From Candidatus Zhuqueibacterota bacterium (lineage in GTDB: Bacteria > Zhuqueibacterota > QNDG01 > JABMRT01), in assembly GCA_013202295.1 (NCBI GenBank), contig JABMRT010000092.1:1-49285 (forward strand): a DNA stretch of 49,285 nt, given 5' to 3'. The translations under genes were made by a program, and so were the position numbers. The notes below the pieces were generated by a model. That model was not told the origin of the DNA. It ran no database searches and was given only the letters and a program-made list of their open reading frames with translations. This document shows positions 26,812 to 34,431 of the stretch, one piece after another (position 1 is the stretch's first letter; every line of letters starts with the position of its first letter).

Positions 26812-28239
26812 TTATGGATTGGATGTCTCAATCCAATTCGCCACTCGGAATAGCAAATCCTCCTGAAACGCATCGGAAGTAATCTGAATTCCGATGGGAA
26901 GATTCGAATCATCCTTGCCAATCGGGATGGATATTGCGGGCAAACCGGCCAAAGGCGCAGTTACAGTATAGATATCGGACAAGTACATGCTCATGGGATC
27001 ATCTACCTTCTCGCCCAGTTTAAACGCCGTTGTGGGCGTAGTCGGCCCAATGATCACATCACAGTCCTCGAAGGCCTTCTTAAAGTCCTGCTGGATCAGT
27101 GTACGGCACTTCTGCGCCTTGATGTAGTAGGCGTCATAATATCCGGCAGAGAGGACGTAGGTACCCAGCATGATTCGCCGCTTGACTTCGTCCCCGAATC
27201 CATCATGCCTTGAATCGAGATACATCTGGTCAAGATCCTGAATGTCTGAAGCACGAAACCCGTATTTCACAGCATCATATCGCGCAAGATTTGAGGAAGC
27301 CTCCGCAGTGCAGATGAGATAATAAGTCGCAATCCCGTAATCAGTCATTGGCAGTTTGATGGGTTGAAGAACAGCGCCTTCCTTCTCCATCGCTTGAAGG
27401 ACGTTTTGTACAGATTCACGAATTGAAGAATCCAATCCTCCCCGGAAATATTCTTCCGGTACACCGACACGGAGTCCTTTGATCCCTTGCTCAATATTCT
27501 CATGATAATCTGGAACAGCAACCGGACTTGACGTGGAATCGTTCCCATCTTCACCTGCGAGAACCTGGAGCAAGTCAGCGCAATCTGAAACGAATTGAGA
27601 AAAAAGCCCCACCGTATCCAGTGAGGACGCAAACGCGATCAATCCATACCGGGAGATTCGGCCATACGTCGGACGGAGCCCTGCAATGCCGCACAGCGCC
27701 GCTGGCTGACGCACAGAGCCGCCAGTATCAGATCCCAAAGCAGTCATGGCAAGATCTGCGGCCACCGCTGCAGCAGATCCTCCGCTTGAGCCGCCGGGGA
27801 TGCGGTCAGGATCATGAGGATTTTTCACCGATCCATAAGCTGAATTCTCAGTGGAAGATCCCATTCCGAATTCATCCATATTGGTCTTGCCCACAATAAC
27901 AGCGTCGGCTTTCTCAAGAAGCGAAACCACATGGGCGTCATAGGGTGCGATATATGATGAAAGGATTTTTGATCCGCAGGTTGTTCGAACTTTATTCATG
28001 GAAAAGATATCTTTAACCGCGACAACCATGCCCGCCAACGGCCCCGCAGAACCGGATTGTATCTTCCGATCTACTTCCCTTGCTTTATCAAGGGCGCGCT
28101 CATCCAAAACTGTGATGAACGCGTTCAGATCACTTTTATTTATCTTCTCAATATATTGTAAAGCGAGTTTTTCACTGGTCGTTTCGCCATTATTCAGCCG
28201 ACTCTGAATCTGTTGATAGGTTTGCCGGGATTCTGCCAA
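26812..28239 (-). CDS. gatA: Asp-tRNA(Asn)/Glu-tRNA(Gln) amidotransferase subunit A
   Basis: GatA is the amidase subunit that releases ammonia from glutamine for transamidation of mischarged Glu-tRNA(Gln) or Asp-tRNA(Asn). The 475 residues show the amidase signature with the Lys-cisSer-Ser triad: Lys in VVAVKDIF, Ser in IPGGSSGGSAAAV and Ser in LGSDTGGSVRQPAA. VGKTNMDEFGMGSSTENSAYG is also typical of GatA. The TTG at 28239 follows GGAGG. gatB and gatC are not in the window, which is common when the subunits are unlinked. It follows tatA by 35 bases. Confidence 0.95.
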   Translation of the reverse strand: MAESRQTYQQIQSRLNNGETTSEKLALQYIEKINKSDLNAFITVLDERALDKAREVDRKIQSGSAGPLAGMVVAVKDIFSMNKVRTTCGSKILSSYIAPYDAHVVSLLEKADAVIVGKTNMDEFGMGSSTENSAYGSVKNPHDPDRIPGGSSGGSAAAVAADLAMTALGSDTGGSVRQPAALCGIAGLRPTYGRISRYGLIAFASSLDTVGLFSQFVSDCADLLQVLAGEDGNDSTSSPVAVPDYHENIEQGIKGLRVGVPEEYFRGGLDSSIRESVQNVLQAMEKEGAVLQPIKLPMTDYGIATYYLICTAEASSNLARYDAVKYGFRASDIQDLDQMYLDSRHDGFGDEVKRRIMLGTYVLSAGYYDAYYIKAQKCRTLIQQDFKKAFEDCDVIIGPTTPTTAFKLGEKVDDPMSMYLSDIYTVTAPLAGLPAISIPIGKDDSNLPIGIQITSDAFQEDLLFRVANWIETSNP

Positions 28240-28274
28240 ACTGCCTCCATGTCCCTCGTATCAAGTTTGATTCA

Positions 28275-28481
28275 TCAATCCTTTTTCTTCTTTTCATTTT
28301 TAATCTCTTCTTTATCATCCTCGTCCGTCATCCCCTCTTCAACCTGTTTCATCCCATCTTTAAATTCACGAATCCCTTTACCCAGACCTCGGGCCAGTTC
28401 GGGAATTTTCTTGCCGCCAAATAACAACAGCACGATAAGAACGATGACAATAATTTCCATATGTCCTGGCATACTAAACAT
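28275..28481 (-). CDS. tatA: TatA/E family twin-arginine translocase protein (copy 1)
   Basis: A 68-residue TatA-type protein. It has a short N-terminal membrane helix ([13 protein letters not shown]), the hinge [21 protein letters not shown] and a charged, Lys/Glu-rich tail. TatA monomers assemble the pore for folded proteins with TatC (15851-16690, plus strand). The helix begins with the polar Glu near its start, as in TatA. A second copy lies 28 bases upstream. Confidence 0.93.
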   Translation of the reverse strand: MFSMPGHMEIIVIVLIVLLLFGGKKIPELARGLGKGIREFKDGMKQVEEGMTDEDDKEEIKNEKKKKD

Positions 28482-28509
28482 ATTGCTTTCTCCTTAATAA
28501 AAATAAATC

Positions 28510-28707
28510 TTATCCTTTTAAATCTGGCTCGTCATCATCTTCGACAAGCCGTTGAATTTCGTCCTTGGCGCCTTGTGTCGCCTTTTGAAAATCCCTGAGT
28601 CCTTTGCCTATATTTCGCGCCACTTGCGGCAGCTGCTTGCTTCCGAAAAGAAGCAGTGCAACAAGCAGAATTAAAAACAGCTCAAATGATCCGATGGAAC
28701 CGAACAT
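28510..28707 (-). CDS. tatA: TatA/E family twin-arginine translocase protein (copy 2)
   Basis: A 65-residue paralogue of the neighbour, with FELFLILLVALLLF as membrane helix, the hinge FGSKQLPQVARNIGKGLRDFQ and an acidic tail. Two adjacent TatA-like genes with one TatC suggest either a TatA plus a short TatB-like partner, or two interchangeable TatA forms. Neither has the long helix of proteobacterial TatB. It is 15 bases after pssA. Confidence 0.93.
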   Translation of the reverse strand: MFGSIGSFELFLILLVALLLFGSKQLPQVARNIGKGLRDFQKATQGAKDEIQRLVEDDDEPDLKG

Positions 28708-28722
28708 CTTACTTTGCCTCCA

Positions 28723-29457
28723 TTAATGAGATCTGATTACATGGAAGAACTGAGATGCAGTTACATCTCCATGTATCCACAAATAGATCCATTCTACGAT
28801 ACCAAATAAGATAAATAGACTGAGAATAGGAAACAAACACCAATTTGGTAAAAGCGCCATTGAAACAACACAAATTAGAATAAATATGGATTTAAATTTC
28901 AGATACAGTGATTCGTGAAATTGTAAAGCCGGCCAGTCATACGGCACTGTACTCACCATTAAAATCGACAATATCGCAAGGATTGAAACCAGAAATCCAT
29001 CATGAAACGATTGCATCATATGGACCCTGAATAATTCAAAAGCGGCCACTGTCATACCGGATACCGGAATTGGCAATCCAGTGTACCCTTTTGTGCGATC
29101 ACCCGCTTGTAAAACATTGAACCGTGCGAGACGGTACAAACCCGCAAGAAGATAGAAAAATGCGATCAGTAAACCGATGAATCCAAAATTCTTTAACCCA
29201 GAAGAATAAACAAGGAAAGCTGGCGCCACTCCGAACGAGACCAGGTCCGCCAATGAATCCATTTCAAACCCGTATGCAGACCCTGTTCCTGTCCATCGCG
29301 CCAGTTTCCCATCCATGCCATCAAAGAGTACTGCAATGATGATAAACCAGGCAGCGGTTTCAAAATCTTTTGTTGAGATTTGTATGATAGCGGCAAATCC
29401 GAAAAACAGATTCAAACAAGTAAACAGACTTGGCAATGATGTAATATTAAACTTCAT
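28723..29457 (-). CDS. pssA: CDP-diacylglycerol-serine O-phosphatidyltransferase
   Basis: PssA makes phosphatidylserine from CDP-diacylglycerol and serine in the inner membrane. The 244 residues are mostly hydrophobic, with the CDP-alcohol phosphotransferase motif D-G-x2-A-R-x8-G-x3-D-x3-D visible in FDGMDGKLARWTGTGSA followed by YGFEMDSLADLVSFG. The N-terminal LPSLFTCLNLFFGF is typical of the Gram-positive/PssA type II class. It overlaps psd by 11 bases, so the two steps to phosphatidylethanolamine are coupled. Confidence 0.95.
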   Translation of the reverse strand: MKFNITSLPSLFTCLNLFFGFAAIIQISTKDFETAAWFIIIAVLFDGMDGKLARWTGTGSAYGFEMDSLADLVSFGVAPAFLVYSSGLKNFGFIGLLIAFFYLLAGLYRLARFNVLQAGDRTKGYTGLPIPVSGMTVAAFELFRVHMMQSFHDGFLVSILAILSILMVSTVPYDWPALQFHESLYLKFKSIFILICVVSMALLPNWCLFPILSLFILFGIVEWIYLWIHGDVTASQFFHVIRSH

Positions 29458-30079
29458 CTACGAATTCACCTATAATCGATTCACCTGCACGGACTCGATC
29501 CCCTTCCTTGATTTTTATTTGGATGGATGCGGGCAGGATAAGCTCAATGCCGCTCCCGAATTTAATCATTCCAAATATTTCACCTTTATCAACGCTTTGC
29601 TCTTCAGTCAACTTGCAGACAATGCGTCTCGCAATCAATCCCGCGATTTGACTGAATTGGACAGAACCATATTTGCTTTTAATATGGATTGTATTCCTCT
29701 CATTAATATTACCCGCTTTGGACAAGAAAGCCGGTAAATATTTGCCGGACTGATACTGAACCTTTTTTACGACTCCTTGGATCGGAATGCGATTCACATG
29801 CACGTCGAACAGGGACAGGAAGATATGAATTCGGATGCCATCCTCCTGGATTATAGACATTACTCGGCCATCGGCCGGGGCCACAACCAGATTTTCGCCG
29901 GTTGGAATGGAACGCTCCGGATTTCTCGCAAAGTATAGCACAAAGGCAATCCAACCAAGAATGAAAGCGGAGACAAGGAGGAGAACTGATCCCCAAAAAA
30001 AGGACAGGATCGTGATGGACAAACAAATCACTCCCGAAACAATGAGCACGCCTCGCATTTCACGAATTGGATGAATCAT
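29447..30079 (-). CDS. psd: Phosphatidylserine decarboxylase proenzyme
   Basis: Psd converts phosphatidylserine to phosphatidylethanolamine and cleaves itself to form a pyruvoyl cofactor. The 210 residues fit the short bacterial type: two N-terminal hydrophobic segments, VVAPADGRVMSI, IHIFLSLFDVHVNRIPIQG, ERNTIHIKSKYG, and FGMIKFGSGIELILP, where Gly-Ser is the expected cleavage and pyruvoyl site. Gene order purB-psd-pssA with gaps of 13 bases or less or overlaps supports cotranscription. Confidence 0.96.
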   Translation of the reverse strand: MIHPIREMRGVLIVSGVICLSITILSFFWGSVLLLVSAFILGWIAFVLYFARNPERSIPTGENLVVAPADGRVMSIIQEDGIRIHIFLSLFDVHVNRIPIQGVVKKVQYQSGKYLPAFLSKAGNINERNTIHIKSKYGSVQFSQIAGLIARRIVCKLTEEQSVDKGEIFGMIKFGSGIELILPASIQIKIKEGDRVRAGESIIGEFVDEV

Positions 30080-30092
30080 AATTCACTCAGTC

Positions 30093-31388
30093 TCAAATCA
30101 GCCCCACACGTTTAAAAAGAAAATCTACGTTCCGGAGTTGATGTTTCAAATCAAAGCACTGCTCGATCTCTTCTTCTGAAAGTGCGTCACAAATTTCCTT
30201 GTCTTTCTTGACCATATCCTGAAACGCCTCACCTGTCTTCCAGCATTCCATGGAGGGAGTCTGCACCAGTTTATACGCCTTCTCTCGCGTCAATCCTTTT
30301 TGAATCAATGCAAGCATCAGAGGCTGGGAAAAGATCAATCCATTGGTGCGCTGAAGATTTTTCGTCATATTTTCAGGATACACGAGCAGCTTGTCGATCA
30401 GCGTCACCGCTTTCCCCAGCATATAATCCATTAAGATACAACTGTCCGGAAGGATCACGCGTTCCACCGAGGAATGAGAAATATCGCGTTCATGCCAGAG
30501 TGCCACATTCTCAATTCCGGCCATGGCATTGGATCTCAGCACGCGCGCCAGTCCGGCGATTCGTTCACAAGTAATGGGATTGCGTTTATGAGGCATTGAG
30601 GATGAACCTTTTTGTCCCTTGCTGAAGAATTCTTCTGCTTCGCGCACTTCGGTCCGTTGCAAATGCCGGATTTCAATGGATATTTTTTCAAGAGAGGCTC
30701 CGATGATCGCCAATGTGGATAGATATTCCGCATGCCGGTCCCGCTGAATAACTTGCGTGGATATGGGAGCCGGTTTCAAACCGAGCTTCTTGCATGTCAT
30801 TTCTTCCACTTCAGGATCGAGATGTGCAAGCGTGCCAACCGCACCGGATATCATACCCACTCGAATGGATTCAACTGCGGATTTAAACCGTTCAATATTG
30901 CGGCGATTCTCGTCATACCACAGGGCCAGTTTCAAACCGAATGTCATGGGTTCTGCATGAATGCCGTGGCTTCTTCCAATGCAGATTGTGTCTTTTAACT
31001 CAACAGCTCGCCTGGCGAGCACCTCACCAAACGTCTCAAGCTGTTTCAGGATCAATGCACTCGCATCCATGAGCTGTAAGGATGTTGCTGTATCGAGCAC
31101 GTCGGAGGAAGTCATGCCCAGATGGATATAGCGGGAATCCGGGCCCACGTGTTCAGCCACATTTGTGAGAAAAGCGATTATATCATGATGGACCTCGGCC
31201 TCAATCTCATCAATACGTCTGATATCAAAAGCTGCTTTGTCACGGATGTTTATCCAGGCCGATTCAGGGATCACACCCCGTTCGGTCTGCACTTCACAGA
31301 CCGCGAGTTCCACATCGAGCCATCGTTGATACCGGTTTTGCAGATCCCATATTGTTCCCATTTCGGGATTGGTATATCGTTCAATCAT
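30093..31388 (-). CDS. purB: Adenylosuccinate lyase
   Basis: PurB removes fumarate from SAICAR and adenylosuccinate in purine synthesis. The protein of 431 residues has IHLGMTSSDVLDTATS, CIGRSHGIHAEPMTFG (catalytic His) and the signature KGSSSMPHKRNP with the catalytic serine. The ATG at 31388 gives MIERYTNPEMGTIW, the usual start, with GAGG 9 bases before it. An ATG two codons upstream is only 3 bases from the same Shine-Dalgarno sequence. It overlaps the htrA stop by 8 bases. Confidence 0.97.
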   Translation of the reverse strand: MIERYTNPEMGTIWDLQNRYQRWLDVELAVCEVQTERGVIPESAWINIRDKAAFDIRRIDEIEAEVHHDIIAFLTNVAEHVGPDSRYIHLGMTSSDVLDTATSLQLMDASALILKQLETFGEVLARRAVELKDTICIGRSHGIHAEPMTFGLKLALWYDENRRNIERFKSAVESIRVGMISGAVGTLAHLDPEVEEMTCKKLGLKPAPISTQVIQRDRHAEYLSTLAIIGASLEKISIEIRHLQRTEVREAEEFFSKGQKGSSSMPHKRNPITCERIAGLARVLRSNAMAGIENVALWHERDISHSSVERVILPDSCILMDYMLGKAVTLIDKLLVYPENMTKNLQRTNGLIFSQPLMLALIQKGLTREKAYKLVQTPSMECWKTGEAFQDMVKKDKEICDALSEEEIEQCFDLKHQLRNVDFLFKRVGLI

Positions 31389-32592
31389 TCTCATTTACCT
31401 CACTTTTATTTTCAATGAGCTGTTTAATTTCGAGTTTCACGTCATAAAGCTGTCCATATCGATAGATTCGCAGAGAAATATTCTTTTCATCCTGTTTGTT
31501 AAATTGACTATACACACGATTGTATTCCGATTTGCTTCGCACAAGATACCCATCCATGGCCACAATTACATCCCCAACTTCAAGACCCGCCTTTTCAGCT
31601 ATACTTTCCGTTTCCACTTTGGAAACGATCACGCCACTTCCTTCAGCAATCCCTAATGTCCGCGCAACCAGCCAGTTGATATTTTCAACGGCAATTCCGA
31701 CTCCTTTGGGCTTATCCAGATTTCCGATGCGTTTCAGATCCGGTAGAATTTCCTTGACCCGATTAATCGGAATCGCGAATCCAATTCCGACAGAGGTATT
31801 GGAGTATTCACTGCCCGAGATAATAAACGCATTGATGCCGACACACTGACCGAGACTGTTCACAAGCGGTCCGCCGCTGTTCCCCCCGTTAATAGACGCA
31901 TCGGTTTGAATCATATCATTATAAACCCGATTATCAATCTGGTTAAAGTCCATACCAGTCGCGCTGATCACGCCCACAGTAACTGTGGGTTTGGAGTTGA
32001 TATCAAACAATCCGAATGGATTTCCAAGTGCAATTGCCCACTCACCGATGATCATATCTTTCGAATCACCCAGCGGGATATAAGGAAAACTTTCTCCATC
32101 AATCTTTAAAAGCGCAACATCATCCTTCTCGCTTCTTCCAATCAATTCAGCTTTATGTTGTTCACCATCCGTGGTGGTAACCACAATCTCAATCGCTTCG
32201 TGAATCACATGCTCATTGGTCAAAATATATCCATTCGGGGAAATTAGAAATCCTGAGCCCAAACTTTTCACACGTTCTTTATATTGGTAAGGTCGAAGAA
32301 ATTGTTCGAAAAAAGGATCATAAAAAGGGGAGCGAACCACGCGCGTCCGGACTGAAATCACATTGATTCCCACTACTGCGGGACTCACATCAGCGATGGC
32401 ACGAGTCAGAACATTCTGTCTGGATTGTGTAATTTCCTGTTCAATGATCTGTTTGTCGAGATCGTTCATTTCCCCATCAGTGTGATCATCCAGATCTTGA
32501 TAGCGATCGGATTGGGATTGACAGGAGAATACAGGCAATCCAATCACCATCAAAAGAAAAAGGCTCGTCATTCGATATTTTATATTCCGCAT
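31381..32592 (-). CDS. HtrA/DegP-like serine protease with one PDZ domain, predicted lipoprotein
   Basis: A 403-residue trypsin-like protease of the HtrA family, acting in envelope protein quality control. The signal sequence ends VFSC (Cys24), so the protein is likely lipid-anchored rather than free. The catalytic triad is His128 (ILTNEHVIH), Asp158 (KDDVALLKI) and Ser239 (INGGNSGGP). A PDZ domain covers about 285-400 (GVIVSKVETESIAEKAGLEVGDVIVAM). Only one PDZ is present, as in DegS, while DegP has two. Preceded by truA and followed by purB in the cluster. Confidence 0.94.
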   Translation of the reverse strand: MRNIKYRMTSLFLLMVIGLPVFSCQSQSDRYQDLDDHTDGEMNDLDKQIIEQEITQSRQNVLTRAIADVSPAVVGINVISVRTRVVRSPFYDPFFEQFLRPYQYKERVKSLGSGFLISPNGYILTNEHVIHEAIEIVVTTTDGEQHKAELIGRSEKDDVALLKIDGESFPYIPLGDSKDMIIGEWAIALGNPFGLFDINSKPTVTVGVISATGMDFNQIDNRVYNDMIQTDASINGGNSGGPLVNSLGQCVGINAFIISGSEYSNTSVGIGFAIPINRVKEILPDLKRIGNLDKPKGVGIAVENINWLVARTLGIAEGSGVIVSKVETESIAEKAGLEVGDVIVAMDGYLVRSKSEYNRVYSQFNKQDEKNISLRIYRYGQLYDVKLEIKQLIENKSEVNEND

Positions 32593-32612
32593 GCTTCTGT
32601 TCCTCTGATACG

Positions 32613-33386
32613 TTAGTATTCTACTTTCACTAAAAACAATCCCTGTGGCGGAATCGTGGGTCCGGCAAGATCTCTATTGAGATCTGTAAATAGTTTTTCA
32701 AACTCGGTGTTTGACATTTTTCCACGTCCGACTTCCAGCAATGTCCCTAAAATAATCCGCACCATGTTATGGAAATAACTGGTCGCCTGAATCTGAAAAA
32801 GAATTTCATCCTGGGATTCAGACCACTCAGCAAGAAGAACTGTGGATTTCGGATTCTGAATATGGGGCACAGCCCGGCAGAATGAGGTCCAGTCATGCTC
32901 ACCATAAAGCATTTTTGTCGGGGATTTCATCTTCATAAAATCGAATTGAAATCCCGGACACCATCCATATGACCGCCCAATCGCGCGTCGTCTCTTGAGA
33001 AAATGGTATTCATATAATCTGGTTTTAGCAGACCGTCTGGCATTAAATTCATCAGATACAAGTTCCGCTTTCGTGAAACAGATGTCTCTTGGTGTCAATG
33101 AATTGAGCCCGTTCGAGAATGCTTCTAGCGGTAAATCCTTCTCACATTGAAAACTAATGACCTGATCGAGCGCATGCACACCGGCGTCCGTTCTGCCAGA
33201 GCCCACTATCCGGATGGTTTCGCCCGTCAATATCTCAAGTGCCTTCTCCACTTCACTCTGAACCGTGCGTTCATTAGGCTGAATCTGCCAACCGGCAAAA
33301 TCAGTTCCGTCGTACTCCAAATGTAATTTATAGGTTTTCAGTATATCTCCATATCGTTTTATTTGGAGGAGAAATCCATTAAACAA
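32613..33386 (-). CDS. truA: tRNA pseudouridine(38-40) synthase
   Basis: TruA makes pseudouridine in the anticodon stem-loop of many tRNAs. Family motifs are LHLEYDGTDFAGWQIQ, VGSGRTDAGVHALDQV with the catalytic Asp, RSAKTRLYEYHF, and SYFHNMVRIILGTLLEVG. The start is uncertain. The longest open frame begins at 33449 inside ecfT and adds a non-conserved hydrophobic head. A TTG at 33386 is given here; it overlaps the end of ecfT by 8 bases. A CTG at 33341 with GGAG five bases before it gives an N-terminus (LKTYKLHLEYDG) closest to the family. The ecfT-truA order is common in Firmicutes. Confidence 0.94.
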   Translation of the reverse strand: MFNGFLLQIKRYGDILKTYKLHLEYDGTDFAGWQIQPNERTVQSEVEKALEILTGETIRIVGSGRTDAGVHALDQVISFQCEKDLPLEAFSNGLNSLTPRDICFTKAELVSDEFNARRSAKTRLYEYHFLKRRRAIGRSYGWCPGFQFDFMKMKSPTKMLYGEHDWTSFCRAVPHIQNPKSTVLLAEWSESQDEILFQIQATSYFHNMVRIILGTLLEVGRGKMSNTEFEKLFTDLNRDLAGPTIPPQGLFLVKVEY

Positions 33387-34191
33387 ACATCTTCTGAAAA
33401 GACAGAATAGCAATAAAAAACAGGATTGTACAACCTGCTGCCAATCCATCTCGTGGAGTAAAAATCAATTTCTGAAAACTCGTGCGTCCACGACCGCCTC
33501 GATAACAGCGCGCATCCATGGCAAGAGCCAGATCATTGGCCTTTCTGAAGGCAGACAAAAACAACGGGATCAAAATAGGCACCAGACTCTGTATCTTTTT
33601 AATGGGATTTCCTTCGAAATCGGCTCCGCGCGAAACCTGCGCTTTACGGATACGCTCTGTCTCTTCTAACAAAATGGGAATGAAGCGCATGGAAATTGAC
33701 ATGATCATGGCGATCTCATGAGCTGGTATTCCTATTTTTTCGAAAGGATTCAGGAGCCGTTCCAATCCATCAGTGAGAGACATAGGCGATGTCGTCAGAG
33801 TCATTAAACTGGCCAATAGTATAAAATTGATCATACGGATACTATAGAACAATCCTCGAATCAAACCCTCTTGGGATAAAGCCCAGTTTGTGAATGGAAT
33901 TTTACAAATCGGGATTCCTGCAGTGAAAAAACCATGAAGACATATCGTGATTAAAAATAACCAGAAAAATGCACGGATATTGTTCCATGCCAAACCGACA
34001 CGAAGGTGAGCCACTGGATAAAGTAAAATAATGCCAACCAGAAAGAGAATGAGGCATTCGATCCGATTGATAAAAAAAACAGATCCCATCAAAATGAAGA
34101 GTATTATCATCTTGGTACGTGGATCCAGCAAGTGGATGAACGATTGGCGAGGGGCATATTGCCCCAATGTTAAATCAGTCTGAAATCGCAT
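33379..34191 (-). CDS. ecfT: ECF transporter transmembrane protein EcfT
   Basis: EcfT is the scaffold membrane protein of energy-coupling factor transporters for vitamins and metal ions; it couples ATPases to substrate-binding S components. The 270 residues have about five to six helices and the two coupling-helix motifs (AQVSRGADFEG and AMDARCYRGG). LDPRTKMIILF near the N-terminus is also typical. No EcfA ATPase or S component gene is in the window. It is the first gene of the minus-strand cluster; a possible promoter lies at 34215-34243. Confidence 0.9.
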   Translation of the reverse strand: MRFQTDLTLGQYAPRQSFIHLLDPRTKMIILFILMGSVFFINRIECLILFLVGIILLYPVAHLRVGLAWNNIRAFFWLFLITICLHGFFTAGIPICKIPFTNWALSQEGLIRGLFYSIRMINFILLASLMTLTTSPMSLTDGLERLLNPFEKIGIPAHEIAMIMSISMRFIPILLEETERIRKAQVSRGADFEGNPIKKIQSLVPILIPLFLSAFRKANDLALAMDARCYRGGRGRTSFQKLIFTPRDGLAAGCTILFFIAILSFQKMFV

Positions 34192-34214
34192 GATTCTTCT
34201 TTTTTTATTGTATT

Positions 34215-34243
34215 GAATCAGGAAGCAAATTTAATATTGTCAA
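34215..34243 (-). promoter_or_regulatory. Possible promoter for the ecfT-truA-htrA-purB cluster
   Basis: Minus-strand consensus -35 TTGACA (34243-34238) with a 17-base spacer to a poor -10 TGATTC (34220-34215). The start of ecfT is 24 bases downstream. The weak -10 makes this uncertain. Confidence 0.3.
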
Positions 34244-34343
34244 TCCGAACTTCCCTGAAAAACGAATATTTTTAATATAATTTATTTCTTGAATAATCAC
34301 AACCGGTTAATAGTCTGATCTGCTTTAATTGGAGAATTACTAC

Positions 34344-34372
34344 TTGACTTTTATTCAATTTCAGTTTATACT
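34344..34372 (+). promoter_or_regulatory. Promoter of the OPT transporter gene
   Basis: TTGACT (34344-34349), 17-base spacer, TATACT (34367-34372), about 60 bases before the ATG at 34432. Both boxes are near consensus and spacing is ideal. Confidence 0.65.
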
Positions 34373-34431
34373 GAAATACTTTGTCCAATACTCCACAAAA
34401 TAATTGGTGAACTTCAAATTTGGAGTCGAAT

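Noticed and set aside
33387-33449. N-terminal extension of TruA into ecfT
   Set aside because: Non-conserved hydrophobic head that overlaps ecfT by 71 bases.
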